Positions 25,174-33,772 of a stretch of DNA of 64,000 nt are shown here, piece by piece. Numbering within the stretch: position 1 is the first letter of the stretch; every line of letters starts with the position of its first letter. The notes beneath the pieces were generated by a model. It made no database searches and had not been told where the DNA came from. It worked only from the letters and a program-made list of their open reading frames with translations. The DNA lies in the NCBI RefSeq assembly GCF_024684275.1, contig NZ_JAIKXF010000055.1, positions 62,001 through 126,000 on the forward strand, read 5' to 3'. The DNA is from Ruminococcus sp. Lineage in GTDB: Bacteria; Bacillota_A; Clostridia; Oscillospirales; Ruminococcaceae. The position numbers and the translations under genes were made by a program.

Positions 25174-25198
25174 AAGGTCTCCCTCGGGAGACCTTTTT
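25174..25198 (+). terminator. Terminator downstream of the sigma/anti-sigma pair
   Basis: 10-bp stem AAGGTCTCCC/GGGAGACCTT with a 2-nt loop, then TTTTT. No gene is seen between 24986 and here; a weak hairpin GTCAGCG/CGCTGAC lies near 25040. Confidence 0.85.
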
Positions 25199-25220
25199 GC
25201 CTTTATTTTATCTCAAAAAA

Positions 25221-25253
25221 GGACAAAAGCTGTATTCGCCTATGAATACAGCT
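25221..25253 (-). terminator. Terminator of the potassium channel operon
   Basis: 10-bp perfect stem AGCTGTATTC/GAATACAGCT, followed on the minus strand by TTTGTCCTTTTTT; about 200 nt past the channel stop. 25254-25452 shows nothing else. Confidence 0.6.
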
Positions 25254-25452
25254 CCTCTGATTTGTCCATTACAAAGAAATTACCTCCGTACAGCTGTTGT
25301 GCAGATAGCCGACATCGGTCACGCTCAAATAATAACCCAATTATTTTCGCATATACATTATATCATTTATATTCACTAATGTCAATAAGGGGAAGCATTA
25401 TTTGGGGATTCTGAACAAATATTGCCCCTGATTTTATATTTAAATAAATATT

Positions 25453-26424
25453 TCACTTATCAATCTTGTCACCGCGCACAATAAGTATATCATTTTGCTT
25501 GATACGCATATCATCATTTGGCACCACTGTCAGGTCATCACGGAGGATAACAAGTATATTGATATTGTATTTCGAGGTGTACTCCGAGATAGTCATATTT
25601 TTAAGCTTGCTGTTTTTATCAACAAGTATCTCTCCTATCTCGTCAAGGTCATTGAACCGCACATCTGAATACTGCTTCTTGGTGTACTGCTCAACAAATC
25701 CTGCACTGATGATACCTGTAGGGATAGCAACTACTCCGACACCGAGGAAAGCGCTGAGGATAGCCATTATCTTGCCTATTACCGTAACAGGATATATATC
25801 TCCGTAGCCCACAGTCAAAAGGGTAGAAACGCTCCACCATACGCCCGAAAAGGCGTTCTTGAAAACCTCCGGCTGTGCCTCATGCTCTGCACTGTAGATA
25901 CCCAGTGACGAAGCCAGCATAAGCACGATTATGATAAATACAGATGATAATATCTGGTTCTTTTTCTCAACAAGCACGGTAGTTATTACATGAATTGAAT
26001 CATAATGTGCATTGACACGGAAAAGGTGCAATATACGCACGACTCTCAGCATACGGAATACAATAAAGCCGCTGAGGAAGAAAAACGGCAGTATAGTCAG
26101 CAGATCAACTATACCGTCAAATGAGCGGAGGAATTTAAGCCTTGCGCTCAGAGTACTTCTCTTTGGATACAAAAGATCAGCAGTCCAGATACGCAGGATA
26201 TATTCGATACAGAAAACTCCCACGGTTATAGTCTCAATATTTCTGAAAAGGATATAATAGCCCGAAAGCTCGTCAAATGTTCCGAGAATAACTATAGTGA
26301 TATTGATAAATATTACCGCAACTATGAAGTAATCAAACAGTCGGCTGGGTAGATCATTTCTGTTGCCTATCTGTATAATGTCAAATACACGCCTTTTAAT
26401 GCCGTCTTTTGTCTTTTCACTCAA
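25453..26424 (-). CDS. Voltage-gated-type potassium channel with TrkA-C-like tail
   Basis: Membrane protein of 323 residues. Six transmembrane segments cover ~28-245. The S4 helix carries regularly spaced Arg (FRMLRVVRILHLFRV). The pore has the K+ selectivity filter TVGYGD at about 205-210. The cytosolic tail (~255-323) has RYNI-type TrkA-C features (NKDSKLKNMTISEY-like start, DDMRIKQNDILIVRGDK end) that may bind ions or nucleotides. It should conduct K+ across the membrane. The start is TTG with a weak ribosome site, overlapping the dGTPase stop by 8 nt, so it depends on coupling. Confidence 0.88.
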   Translation of the reverse strand: MSEKTKDGIKRRVFDIIQIGNRNDLPSRLFDYFIVAVIFINITIVILGTFDELSGYYILFRNIETITVGVFCIEYILRIWTADLLYPKRSTLSARLKFLRSFDGIVDLLTILPFFFLSGFIVFRMLRVVRILHLFRVNAHYDSIHVITTVLVEKKNQILSSVFIIIVLMLASSLGIYSAEHEAQPEVFKNAFSGVWWSVSTLLTVGYGDIYPVTVIGKIMAILSAFLGVGVVAIPTGIISAGFVEQYTKKQYSDVRFNDLDEIGEILVDKNSKLKNMTISEYTSKYNINILVILRDDLTVVPNDDMRIKQNDILIVRGDKIDK

Positions 26425-27841
26425 TTCCGCTCAGCTCCCTGTAAAGTTTTCTTGCATAGCCGTCGGTCATGCCGCAAATATAGTCTGTAACAAGCATAAG
26501 GCGCAGATACAGCTTTTCAGTCTCTGTTTTCCCCTTAGAGTTCACCTTGTAGGCACGGATATAGTTTTCGGATATGAGCCGCATAACACGCTGTTCTATA
26601 GCAGAGCTTTCCAGCTCTGTATCGTAAAGAAGTGCCGCCCTTGTGAATTTGTCAAGCAGGAATTCGTATATCTCCCCTGCCGCCACCTCAAGCTTATATA
26701 TCTCTTTTGACCTGAATACGAAACGGTACGCCATGTCTCCGAGAGCATAGGCAAGGGCATTTCCGTGGGACACTGCTAATATCTCCTTCGGGAATGTGCC
26801 CTGCATAATGTCGCTGTAATTGCTCGTAAAGCCAAATGCGGCACATCTCAGCAAAACACCCTGCACATAGATTATCCAGCGCTGAACTGCATTCTGCTCC
26901 GGAGACGAAAGCCCATTCTCAACAGCCTGAGTGTAATAGCTTTCAAGCTTTTCAACAGCTCGGCAGTATTCCTGCCGCTCACCCTCATCTGCACATTTGT
27001 CCATATACGTATTTTTAAGCTCATAAAGAAGCTGAGAATAGCTTATAAACCCTTTTTTTACTGCGTCCTCGGTATCAGCTGTCTTATAGGCGATATCGTC
27101 GGCAGCTTCAAGGATAAATGCCAAAGGGTGACGGCAGTCCACAGCACCTGTAGAGCTTACAATATCCTCGAATATCTCCTTATCGGCATAGTAAAAGCCC
27201 ATTTTCTTGTCCTTGATGTTGCCGCTCTTTTTGTTTATGCCTGTAGACGGCACGGGGTACTTTATAATAGTATTCAGCAGCGGATACGTAAGGTTCATAC
27301 CGTTCTCATCAACAAGAAAATGCAGCTTTGTGAGAAGTCTCAGCGCCTGTGCATTGCCCTCAAAGTTGCACAGATCACCCATCATCTGCGGTGAGAGAAG
27401 CTCATCAAGCTTCTTGCCGTCAAACTCCATTTCCGGAAGATTCCTTCTGAACCAGTCACGGACGTAATCCTCGCCGAAGTGACCGAAGGGAGGATTGCCT
27501 ATATCGTGAACAAGCCCTGCACATTCAAGAATACTGCATATCTTCTCTATATCCGCTCCTTCAAGCTCGCTATCCTTCTTGTATTCCAGTATATTGCGGA
27601 ATATCATCTGTCCCAGCGACTTGGCGAAGGACGATACCTCAAGCGAATGTGTAAGACGGGTGCGCACAAAATCTCCCCTGTCAAGAGGAAAGACCTGTGT
27701 TTTGTCCTGTAACCGTCTGAATGAAGCGCTGCCGATTATCCTGTGATAGTCCTTTTGGAATTCGTTTCTCGGATCGGCACTGACAGCCGATGTTGAATAG
27801 CCTCTGCGTCTTTTTTCGCAGAGCAGATTTTTCCAGTTCAT
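26417..27841 (-). CDS. dgt: Deoxyguanosinetriphosphate triphosphohydrolase-like protein
   Basis: HD-domain phosphohydrolase of 474 residues that converts dNTPs to nucleosides and triphosphate. Metal ligands are seen in TRLTHSLEVSSFAKSLG, in GLVHDIGNPPFGHFGE (His-Asp) and in ILEAADDIAYKTADTEDA. The N-terminal SFRRLQDKTQVFPL is the family signature. Length is in the usual range. The gene overlaps sfsA upstream (ATGA) and the channel gene downstream, in a four-gene minus-strand operon with the AraC regulator. Confidence 0.93.
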   Translation of the reverse strand: MNWKNLLCEKRRRGYSTSAVSADPRNEFQKDYHRIIGSASFRRLQDKTQVFPLDRGDFVRTRLTHSLEVSSFAKSLGQMIFRNILEYKKDSELEGADIEKICSILECAGLVHDIGNPPFGHFGEDYVRDWFRRNLPEMEFDGKKLDELLSPQMMGDLCNFEGNAQALRLLTKLHFLVDENGMNLTYPLLNTIIKYPVPSTGINKKSGNIKDKKMGFYYADKEIFEDIVSSTGAVDCRHPLAFILEAADDIAYKTADTEDAVKKGFISYSQLLYELKNTYMDKCADEGERQEYCRAVEKLESYYTQAVENGLSSPEQNAVQRWIIYVQGVLLRCAAFGFTSNYSDIMQGTFPKEILAVSHGNALAYALGDMAYRFVFRSKEIYKLEVAAGEIYEFLLDKFTRAALLYDTELESSAIEQRVMRLISENYIRAYKVNSKGKTETEKLYLRLMLVTDYICGMTDGYARKLYRELSGIE

Positions 27842-28545
27842 ATATTCAGCTCCGTCCTTATTGGAATTGGTTTATCAATAGTAATACTGTCATAAGTTAC
27901 GATACAATCATAAGCAAGAATATTCACGCCCTCACTCTCTGCAAGTCTCAGCGCGTCCCCGAATGCTCTGTGTGTCAAGTCATTGGGGCGAAGCTCACGT
28001 ATCTCCTTCATCTGGATAACAAAGAGGATATAAGCTCCGAAGCCCTCTCTGTGTGCACGGATAAGCTCATGTATATGCTTTACGCCGCGCTCTGTAGGTG
28101 CATCGGGAAAGCTGGCAATGCCGTCATTTTCAAGGGTAACTCCCTTGACTTCGAGGAATGAAATCCTATCCCCGTCATCTATGCGGAAATCAAAACGCGA
28201 CTCACCGTATGTAAATTCACGGCGTATCACAGCCTGCTCCGAAAAGAGCTCGCCCTTTCTCAGCCATTCCTCGGCTGCGGCATTTGGTATCTGGGAATCC
28301 ATATTCACAAGGAGGGGCTGCTTGCCATTTCTCAGCTTTTCTACGGCTACAAGGTCGTATTTTGTCTTGCGGCTCGGATTATCTGACTCCTCAAGATAAA
28401 CGCTACAGCCATTAGTAAGAAGCTCCCTGCACCTGCCCGTATTCTTCACATGAACAGTCTCCTCCACGCCTCCGATCCTGACTTTGGCAATAAATCTGTT
28501 GGGACGGGATATAAATTCTGCCGCCTTGATGTTACAATACTTCAT
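27838..28545 (-). CDS. sfsA: SfsA family protein (sugar fermentation stimulation homologue)
   Basis: Protein of 235 residues. The N-terminal OB-like part has FISRPNRFIAKVRIGG and HVKNTGRCREL. The nuclease-like core has ESRFDFRIDDGDRISFLEVKGVTL, where the Asp, Glu and Lys form a PD-(D/E)XK-type site, and FPDAPTERGVKHI. The molecular role of SfsA is not well defined; DNA or nucleotide binding has been proposed. It shares ATGA overlaps with dgt and abuts the AraC gene. Confidence 0.93.
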   Translation of the reverse strand: MKYCNIKAAEFISRPNRFIAKVRIGGVEETVHVKNTGRCRELLTNGCSVYLEESDNPSRKTKYDLVAVEKLRNGKQPLLVNMDSQIPNAAAEEWLRKGELFSEQAVIRREFTYGESRFDFRIDDGDRISFLEVKGVTLENDGIASFPDAPTERGVKHIHELIRAHREGFGAYILFVIQMKEIRELRPNDLTHRAFGDALRLAESEGVNILAYDCIVTYDSITIDKPIPIRTELNI

Positions 28546-29312
28546 TAAGCGTCCTGCTCCTTTTTGTCGGCTTCGATGACGTCCATGTAATGCATCTCCC
28601 TGTATTTTTTAGGTGTCATACCGTTGACCTTCCTGAACACGCTTATAAAGGCGCTCTGCGACGAAAAGCCCAGCGCAAGCGAGATGTCAAGGCAGGTAAA
28701 GTCTGAAGTCTTCAGCAGATTCTCTGCTGTTGATATTTTTGCCTTTGTAACAAAGGCCTTTACGCTCAGACCTGTTTCCCTTGAAAAGAGCTTGGAGAGA
28801 TACGACGGATTAAGCCCGACATAGTCCGCAAGTATGCCGAGAGTCAGCTCCTCATGAAGATGCTCATATATATAATCTATACATCTGCGTACATGGAGAG
28901 ATATGACGTTTTCCTTTTTGAGAATATGCATTCGCTCTGTAAAATCAAGCTGCATTTCACCGAAAAGGTCTATCATTTTCTCAACGTCATTGAGCTTGTC
29001 AGCTCGCTGTATATAAATATCGCTTAAAGTGTAAGCCGTATCATGGGGCATTCCGCCCTCAACGCAGAAACGGCACACAAGAGCTACAGCCGTAACAAAA
29101 TGATATACGATATTACGCACAGGATCATCGGAAAGAGTCCCCTTGCCCTCAAAAAAATTCTTGCGAACGATCTCAAACCGCTTCTTTACGCCTTCAACAT
29201 CGCCTGCCTGAATAGTCCTGTAGAAGCTCAGCTCTCTCTGGAACGGATTACGGGTAAATCCGTCACTGCGCTGGATATACAGCCTGTAGTTCAGATCACG
29301 GTCAGTTTTCAT
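28545..29312 (-). CDS. AraC-family transcription regulator
   Basis: Regulator of 255 residues with GGGAGG before the ATG. The N-terminal ~150 residues are a helical domain of unclear ligand. The C-terminal ~100 residues form two helix-turn-helix units: LTLGILADYVGLNPSYLSKLF and TCLDISLALGFSSQSAFISVF, followed by the family hallmark GMTPKKYRE. It is divergent from a MATE efflux gene; three direct repeats lie between them (29378-29426). It is likely an autoregulator and activator of the pump. Confidence 0.92.
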   Translation of the reverse strand: MKTDRDLNYRLYIQRSDGFTRNPFQRELSFYRTIQAGDVEGVKKRFEIVRKNFFEGKGTLSDDPVRNIVYHFVTAVALVCRFCVEGGMPHDTAYTLSDIYIQRADKLNDVEKMIDLFGEMQLDFTERMHILKKENVISLHVRRCIDYIYEHLHEELTLGILADYVGLNPSYLSKLFSRETGLSVKAFVTKAKISTAENLLKTSDFTCLDISLALGFSSQSAFISVFRKVNGMTPKKYREMHYMDVIEADKKEQDA

Positions 29313-29377
29313 AGGATACCTCCCTTCAATAATTGCGGTGATGCTTCATATTTTGCTTTGTTCCTATTATAACGGAT

Positions 29378-29426
29378 TTTTGATATAAAAGCAATAGTTT
29401 TGATATAATTTACTCAGAGTTTTGAT
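29378..29426. promoter_or_regulatory. Three direct repeats between AraC regulator and MATE pump
   Basis: TTTTGATATAA at 29378 and 29398, and TTTTGATTATAA at 29420, spaced 20 and 22 bp. The even spacing on one DNA face suits tandem AraC-type half-sites. The last copy overlaps a TATAAT for the pump gene. Confidence 0.55.
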
Positions 29427-29479
29427 TATAATAGAGTCAGAAAGCAAAAAAGAAGTATTTTCAAAGGGGAGGCATGGTT

Positions 29480-30844
29480 ATGGCAAAGGCAAATGACCTC
29501 ACGCAGGGAAAAGTCAGCTCACTCATTCTCAAATTTTACTTCCCTATGCTGCTGACAAATATGCTTCAGCAGATGTACAATATTGCTGACACTGCCATAG
29601 TAGGCAAGGGATTAGGCGACAACGCACTTGCAGCGGTAGGAAATATGTCGTCACTTACTTTTCTTATATTCGGATTCTCAATGGGACTTGCCAACGGTTT
29701 TTCAGTAATAACTGCACAGAGCTTCGGCGCAAAGGACTACTCAAAGCTCCGCCGCTCAGTTGCATCATCGGCAATACTCTGCTTCATCATAGCAATCGTG
29801 CTGACAGCAATGAGTACAGCCTTTTTAAAGCCTATACTACACCTGCTCCGCACCGACGAAGCTATAATGCACGACGGTCTTGTATACGGCTACTTTATTT
29901 TCGGCGGACTTATCGCCACTATTGCCTACAACCTCTGTTCATGCATACTCCGCGCACTGGGCGACAGCAAAACGCCTTTTGTAGCAATAATCATATCGAC
30001 CATAGTTAACATCTTCCTCGATACGTTCTGCATATTCGTGCTGAAAACAGGCGTTGAGGGAGCTGCAATAGCAACTATTTTCTCACAGATAGTTTCAACG
30101 GTTATATGCTTCAGAAAAATACGCAGGATAGACGTTCTCAACATATCAAAGGAGGATTTCCGCAGCAACGGAGCTCTTTATATCGAGCTCTTCAGCAACG
30201 GTCTCCCTATGGCATTTATGAACTCAATTACTGCCGTAGGCTGCATGGTGATCCAGTACTTCATAAACGGTCTGGGCGTTGCCTATACCACAGCATATTC
30301 CGCTTGCAGCAAATTCAATACTCTATTTATGCAGCCAGCCTGCACAGCAGGATTTGCGATGTCAGCATTCACCAGCCAGAATTACGGAGCCCGCAAATTC
30401 GACCGTATCCGTGAGGGACTTCACGTATGCCTTGCAATAGCAACTGTCTCCTATGTGATACTCGGCTCGGTAATGGTGTTCCTGCCTACATATCTTGCAA
30501 AAATAATGGTAAACGGTTCAGAGCCTATCGCTATTGCAAAGACATATCTTCCAATATGCGGAATATTCCTCTTTGCCGTTGATTTCCTCTTCATCTTCCG
30601 AAACGGCAATCAGGGCTTTGGAAAGCCTATGACTCCCATGATATCGGGTATCGTAGAAATGGCTCTTAGAATAGGCGTTATCGCACTGTTCATGCCGGTA
30701 ATCGGATTCCGCGCTACTGCTTATGCAGAAGCCTCGGCATGGATAGGAGCTCTGATTCTCAACATGACCGCTTTTGAGCATACGCTCAAAAAAAACATAG
30801 CAGCTCCACAGGCTAAGCCTGAGAAGCTCAGTCACGCAGCTTGA
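29480..30844 (+). CDS. MATE family multidrug/Na+ antiporter
   Basis: Membrane transporter of about 454 residues with 12 predicted spans in two similar halves. Family features are PMLLTNMLQQMYNIADTAIV near the N-terminus, the GFSMGLANGFSVITAQSFGA loop in the first half, and QNYGARKFDRIREG in the second. ATG 29480 is preferred because GGGGAGG then stands 7 nt away; it is only 1 nt from the ATG at 29474. It should export cationic or other toxic compounds using an ion gradient. Control by the divergent AraC regulator is likely. Confidence 0.92.
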   Translation: MAKANDLTQGKVSSLILKFYFPMLLTNMLQQMYNIADTAIVGKGLGDNALAAVGNMSSLTFLIFGFSMGLANGFSVITAQSFGAKDYSKLRRSVASSAILCFIIAIVLTAMSTAFLKPILHLLRTDEAIMHDGLVYGYFIFGGLIATIAYNLCSCILRALGDSKTPFVAIIISTIVNIFLDTFCIFVLKTGVEGAAIATIFSQIVSTVICFRKIRRIDVLNISKEDFRSNGALYIELFSNGLPMAFMNSITAVGCMVIQYFINGLGVAYTTAYSACSKFNTLFMQPACTAGFAMSAFTSQNYGARKFDRIREGLHVCLAIATVSYVILGSVMVFLPTYLAKIMVNGSEPIAIAKTYLPICGIFLFAVDFLFIFRNGNQGFGKPMTPMISGIVEMALRIGVIALFMPVIGFRATAYAEASAWIGALILNMTAFEHTLKKNIAAPQAKPEKLSHAA

Positions 30845-30891
30845 TCCAAGATCGACACGCGATCTGTTCTATATCACCATTCCTCACTCCG

Positions 30892-30930
30892 TGCTGTCTG
30901 CAATTCCCCCCGCAGACAGCATCTTTTTTT
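30892..30930 (+). terminator. Terminator of the MATE gene
   Basis: 10-bp stem TGCTGTCTGC/GCAGACAGCA, 10-nt loop, then a run of seven to eight T. Confidence 0.9.
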
Positions 30931-30935
30931 GTATA

Positions 30936-30965
30936 AAACCAGCCCTCCGTTTTCGCGGAGGGCTG
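30936..30965 (-). terminator. Terminator of the sigma/anti-sigma pair at 31005-33106
   Basis: 10-bp stem CAGCCCTCCG/CGGAGGGCTG followed on the minus strand by GTTTTAT. Confidence 0.8.
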
Positions 30966-31004
30966 TATGTTTCTTTCTTTTGTTTTCAGCAAGCTGCCGT
31001 AAGC

Positions 31005-32510
31005 TTATTTTTGTTCTTCGCTTTTAAGTATAAATGGTGAATCTGTACTGAATATAAATGATTCATAAGGCTGGATAGTTATTTCAGCTTCATTCTTTAC
31101 CTCTTTTTCCTGCTCATAAGCCTGTCTGTTTTTTTCGACTTCTTTACGGATCTGCTCCTGTCCTTCAAACAGACGTTCATCACTGAACTCAATAACCGAC
31201 GTTGTATCTATATTTTTGCCCAGTTCTGCAAATGCACCCTGAATATCGTTATTATGAACGATTATCTGCTCATCTCTGCCGTCGATACTGATGTCTATAG
31301 TCGGATCGCTCTGCGATGAATACATAAAATGAGTGATATAAGGCTCATATATACACATAGTCTGCTTCATTATGCTGTCAGCAGGAGTTTTAAACACAAT
31401 ACTGTCTGCGTTAAGCCCGAATCTCATTGTCTGCACCTTGTCATCAACAAGAGCATCAGCTGCTATACTGTATGGCTCATACCAGCTGAGTGTTTCATCG
31501 TCATCACGTTCGGTAATATTTGCAAAGAAATCCTTCTTAATAAAATCTGAATCATTCTCCTCCGGCATAGCATTTGATCCGTCGTAATTAAGCGATGTTT
31601 TCCAAAGCTTTTTAGCCTCGGGCATCTCATATTCGATCATAGCCTTATTTTTCTCGTCATAGCATCTTGTCAGCGTATCGTAATAATACGTATCACTTTC
31701 ATTCGCATAATTGCAGTACAGCGCCTGCGTCTGCAAAGCCTTTACCGTGTCATCATATTTAAATATGTGGACATATGAGAAAGAAGCAGCGGTAGCTCTT
31801 TTACCATTCTCATCAGTGAGCATAAAGTATCTATCACCGGTAAATGCATTGCAGGCAGCCATATAAGCCATGCCGTCATCAGCTTCTATATTTATAACTC
31901 CAATGGCTTCTACATCCTTATCGGTAAATTTAGCATTTGACTCCGCAGCCGCAAGGAAATTTGATTCGCTGTAGTCGCCTGTATACTCCACTGCATATAT
32001 CTGATTTGTGGGAAGCCCATCTATCTCTCTGACAAAGACGCGGACGCTGATATCGTCCGAATCCTCTGCCTCAAAAGGACAGCTATATAATGGAGTAACC
32101 AGTATATCATCCTTGACATACTCACTCAGCGGCATATCATAGACCTTATAGTCATTTTCTTTAGTCTCACTCTGTATCTCGGAGATTATACCGCGGTACT
32201 TCTTATTTGTATCTGTACTGATATTTGCCATAAAATCCTGAAAAAACACCGTTCTCGGCAGAACCCCAAGACAAAATACAACTGCCGCAGCAATGGATAC
32301 CCATTTCAAAATCGGAACAGCACTGCGTCTGCCTGTGACATTCTCAAGGTCGCTTACGGTCAGCTCACTGTCTGAAAAAGCCTGATCTTTCTCAGGAAAA
32401 GCTCTTGCGGATATCTTATCAAAGCAATCAACATTAGCCGAAAGCTCTGACATCTTGCTTCTGAGCTCCTTTTCGAGCTCCTCCGCACCATTGATTCTGT
32501 TATCTTTCAC
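31005..32510 (-). CDS. Anti-sigma-like membrane protein (large outside domain)
   Basis: Protein of 501 residues whose start overlaps the sigma stop by ATGA. The cytoplasmic part (1 to ~65) is acidic. One membrane segment is at ~66-88 (ILKWVSIAAAVVFCLGVL). The ~410-residue outside part has no Thr-rich linker, unlike the other sigma partners here, and no domain I recognise; it is rich in Asp, Tyr and Ser. The extreme C-terminus reads YESFIFSTDSPFIL. It is likely the sensor and restraint of the adjacent sigma factor, judged from coupling and topology only. Confidence 0.7.
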   Translation of the reverse strand: MKDNRINGAEELEKELRSKMSELSANVDCFDKISARAFPEKDQAFSDSELTVSDLENVTGRRSAVPILKWVSIAAAVVFCLGVLPRTVFFQDFMANISTDTNKKYRGIISEIQSETKENDYKVYDMPLSEYVKDDILVTPLYSCPFEAEDSDDISVRVFVREIDGLPTNQIYAVEYTGDYSESNFLAAAESNAKFTDKDVEAIGVINIEADDGMAYMAACNAFTGDRYFMLTDENGKRATAASFSYVHIFKYDDTVKALQTQALYCNYANESDTYYYDTLTRCYDEKNKAMIEYEMPEAKKLWKTSLNYDGSNAMPEENDSDFIKKDFFANITERDDDETLSWYEPYSIAADALVDDKVQTMRFGLNADSIVFKTPADSIMKQTMCIYEPYITHFMYSSQSDPTIDISIDGRDEQIIVHNNDIQGAFAELGKNIDTTSVIEFSDERLFEGQEQIRKEVEKNRQAYEQEKEVKNEAEITIQPYESFIFSTDSPFILKSEEQK

Positions 32511-33106
32511 TGCTGTTCACCTGCCTTTTCCTTTAATATGGATATTGCCTTTTGATACCTTGATTTTGCCGTAGTCTCGGGACATTTCATTATCTTAGCG
32601 ATCTGCTTGAACGTAAGCTCAGCACAGCAGTGAAGTATCACCGTCTGTCTTTGCTTTTCGTTCAGATATTTTAAAAGCTGATTTATGTAAATACTGTCCT
32701 CGACAGTCTTTTCAGCCTCGCCGTAGCTCTGTATGATAAAATTTGAGACCTCTCTTTTATGTCTTCGGCGAAGCTCTAATGCAACGTTGCGCGCAATAGT
32801 GAGAATAAAGCCCTTTCCGTCACCTTTCTGAGCAGAAAATCTTTTCACCTGTGTAAGTCTGACAAAAGTCTCGATCACACAATCCTCTGCAAGATGATAA
32901 TCCGATGTGATACCGAAAGCAACAGCAAAAACGCTGTCCTTGAACATTGTATAGAGGGTATTCAGGCTTTCTTTTGATTCTTTGCAGCTTATGATAAGGC
33001 GATTTACAGTATCATCTTTATCCGCAGAAAAACTTTGTTCCTTATTCAATACATTAGTAAAAATCGCTCCGTCACCTCCGCTTAGTAATTTAGTATCGGC
33101 GTTCAT
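32507..33106 (-). CDS. ECF-type RNA polymerase sigma factor
   Basis: Sigma factor of 199 residues. ATG 33106 is chosen because AGGAG lies 8 nt away; the GTG at 33115 overlaps that site. An unusual ~35-residue N-terminal extension precedes region 2 (DYHLAEDCVIETFVRLTQV, then GFILTIARNVALELRRRHKR). Region 4 has LNEKQRQTVILHCCAELTF and a helix-turn-helix ending CPETTAKSRYQKAI. It is coupled to the membrane partner downstream. A sigma-A promoter at 33296-33324 leaves a leader of ~185 nt. Confidence 0.9.
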   Translation of the reverse strand: MNADTKLLSGGDGAIFTNVLNKEQSFSADKDDTVNRLIISCKESKESLNTLYTMFKDSVFAVAFGITSDYHLAEDCVIETFVRLTQVKRFSAQKGDGKGFILTIARNVALELRRRHKREVSNFIIQSYGEAEKTVEDSIYINQLLKYLNEKQRQTVILHCCAELTFKQIAKIMKCPETTAKSRYQKAISILKEKAGEQQ

Positions 33107-33295
33107 TTTTCTCACTCCTTTCGAGTATCAGAGGCAGAGTGGCATTCCCTGACTTGCAAGCTCCTCTGAATCTCCAATGAAAGCTTTCATATATAAGTGA
33201 TTTCAGACGCCGAAAAAGACGAAATAATTTCAAAAAAATTTTCAATCTTGTTAGCGCGGCAAAACAAAAATTGTTTTTTACTATCCGCAACAAGA

Positions 33296-33324
33296 ATTAT
33301 ATCACTTACGCAAATAAAAATCAA
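33296..33324 (-). promoter_or_regulatory. Promoter of the fourth sigma/anti-sigma pair
   Basis: On the minus strand TTGATT, 17 nt, TATAAT. The long leader (33107-33289) contains a 67-codon frame with no convincing ribosome site. Confidence 0.7.
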
Positions 33325-33329
33325 GAAAA

Positions 33330-33712
33330 TCATAATTTGTAGGGGCGGATATTATACGCCCGTTGAAAAAACGTAGGGGACGGCGTCCTCGACGTCCCGT
33401 TAAGGGACGCCTTCACTTGCAAGGCCCCCTAATCGGGTCCGTCCCCTCTGTCGCGTTGCGACATCTCCCCACCACGTGGGGAGTCACCCTCTTTCAAAAA
33501 CAGTCCACCGGACTGTTTTTGAAATTCACCCTTGCGAAGCGCCTTCGTAACTGCGGGGCTTTGCCCCAGGCTAACCGCCCCAGCCCCTCTGTCGCTTTGC
33601 GACATCTCCCCACACTGTGGGGAGTCACCCCACAAGAGGCGCTGCCTCTGGACTCCGCCAAAGGAACACAGTCCCTTTGGAATCCCGTTCATGGGCTCGG
33701 CAAGTTATTGCG
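33330..33712. repeat. GC-rich hairpin repeat element
   Basis: The intergenic sequence is clearly richer in GC than its flanks. It holds a 47-bp imperfect direct repeat (33443-33489 and 33584-33630, about four differences). Each copy contains two small palindromes, GTCGC-TTGCGAC and CTCCCCAC-GTGGGGAG. Between them is a perfect 15-bp inverted repeat around a 3-nt loop (33492-33524, AAAAACAGTCC/GGACTGTTTTT). More short hairpins follow (GGGGCTTTGCCCC, AGAGGCGCTGCCTCT). The ORFs seen here on both strands are by-products of composition. It looks like a non-coding interspersed element. Confidence 0.75.
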
Positions 33713-33731
33713 TTAATTTATGATTTATTAC

Positions 33732-33765
33732 AAAAAGCTCCGAAGCATAACCACTTCGGAGCTTT
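33732..33765 (-). terminator. Terminator of the COG0523 GTPase operon
   Basis: 12-bp stem AAAGCTCCGAAG/CTTCGGAGCTTT with an 8-nt loop, then TTTTTG on the minus strand, 7 nt beyond the stop. Confidence 0.9.
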
Positions 33766-33772
33766 ACTATTT

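Noticed and set aside
33090..33293. 67-codon leader peptide before the fourth sigma factor
   Set aside because: No ribosome site, and composition matches no secreted or regulatory peptide type.
33443..33630. CRISPR array
   Set aside because: Only two repeat units, internally palindromic, 94 bp apart, without regular spacers or cas genes; no array is seen elsewhere in the window.
33363..33723. Arg/Pro-rich ORFs in the GC-rich repeat
   Set aside because: Open frames on both strands follow from hairpin-rich GC sequence; there is no ribosome site or family similarity.
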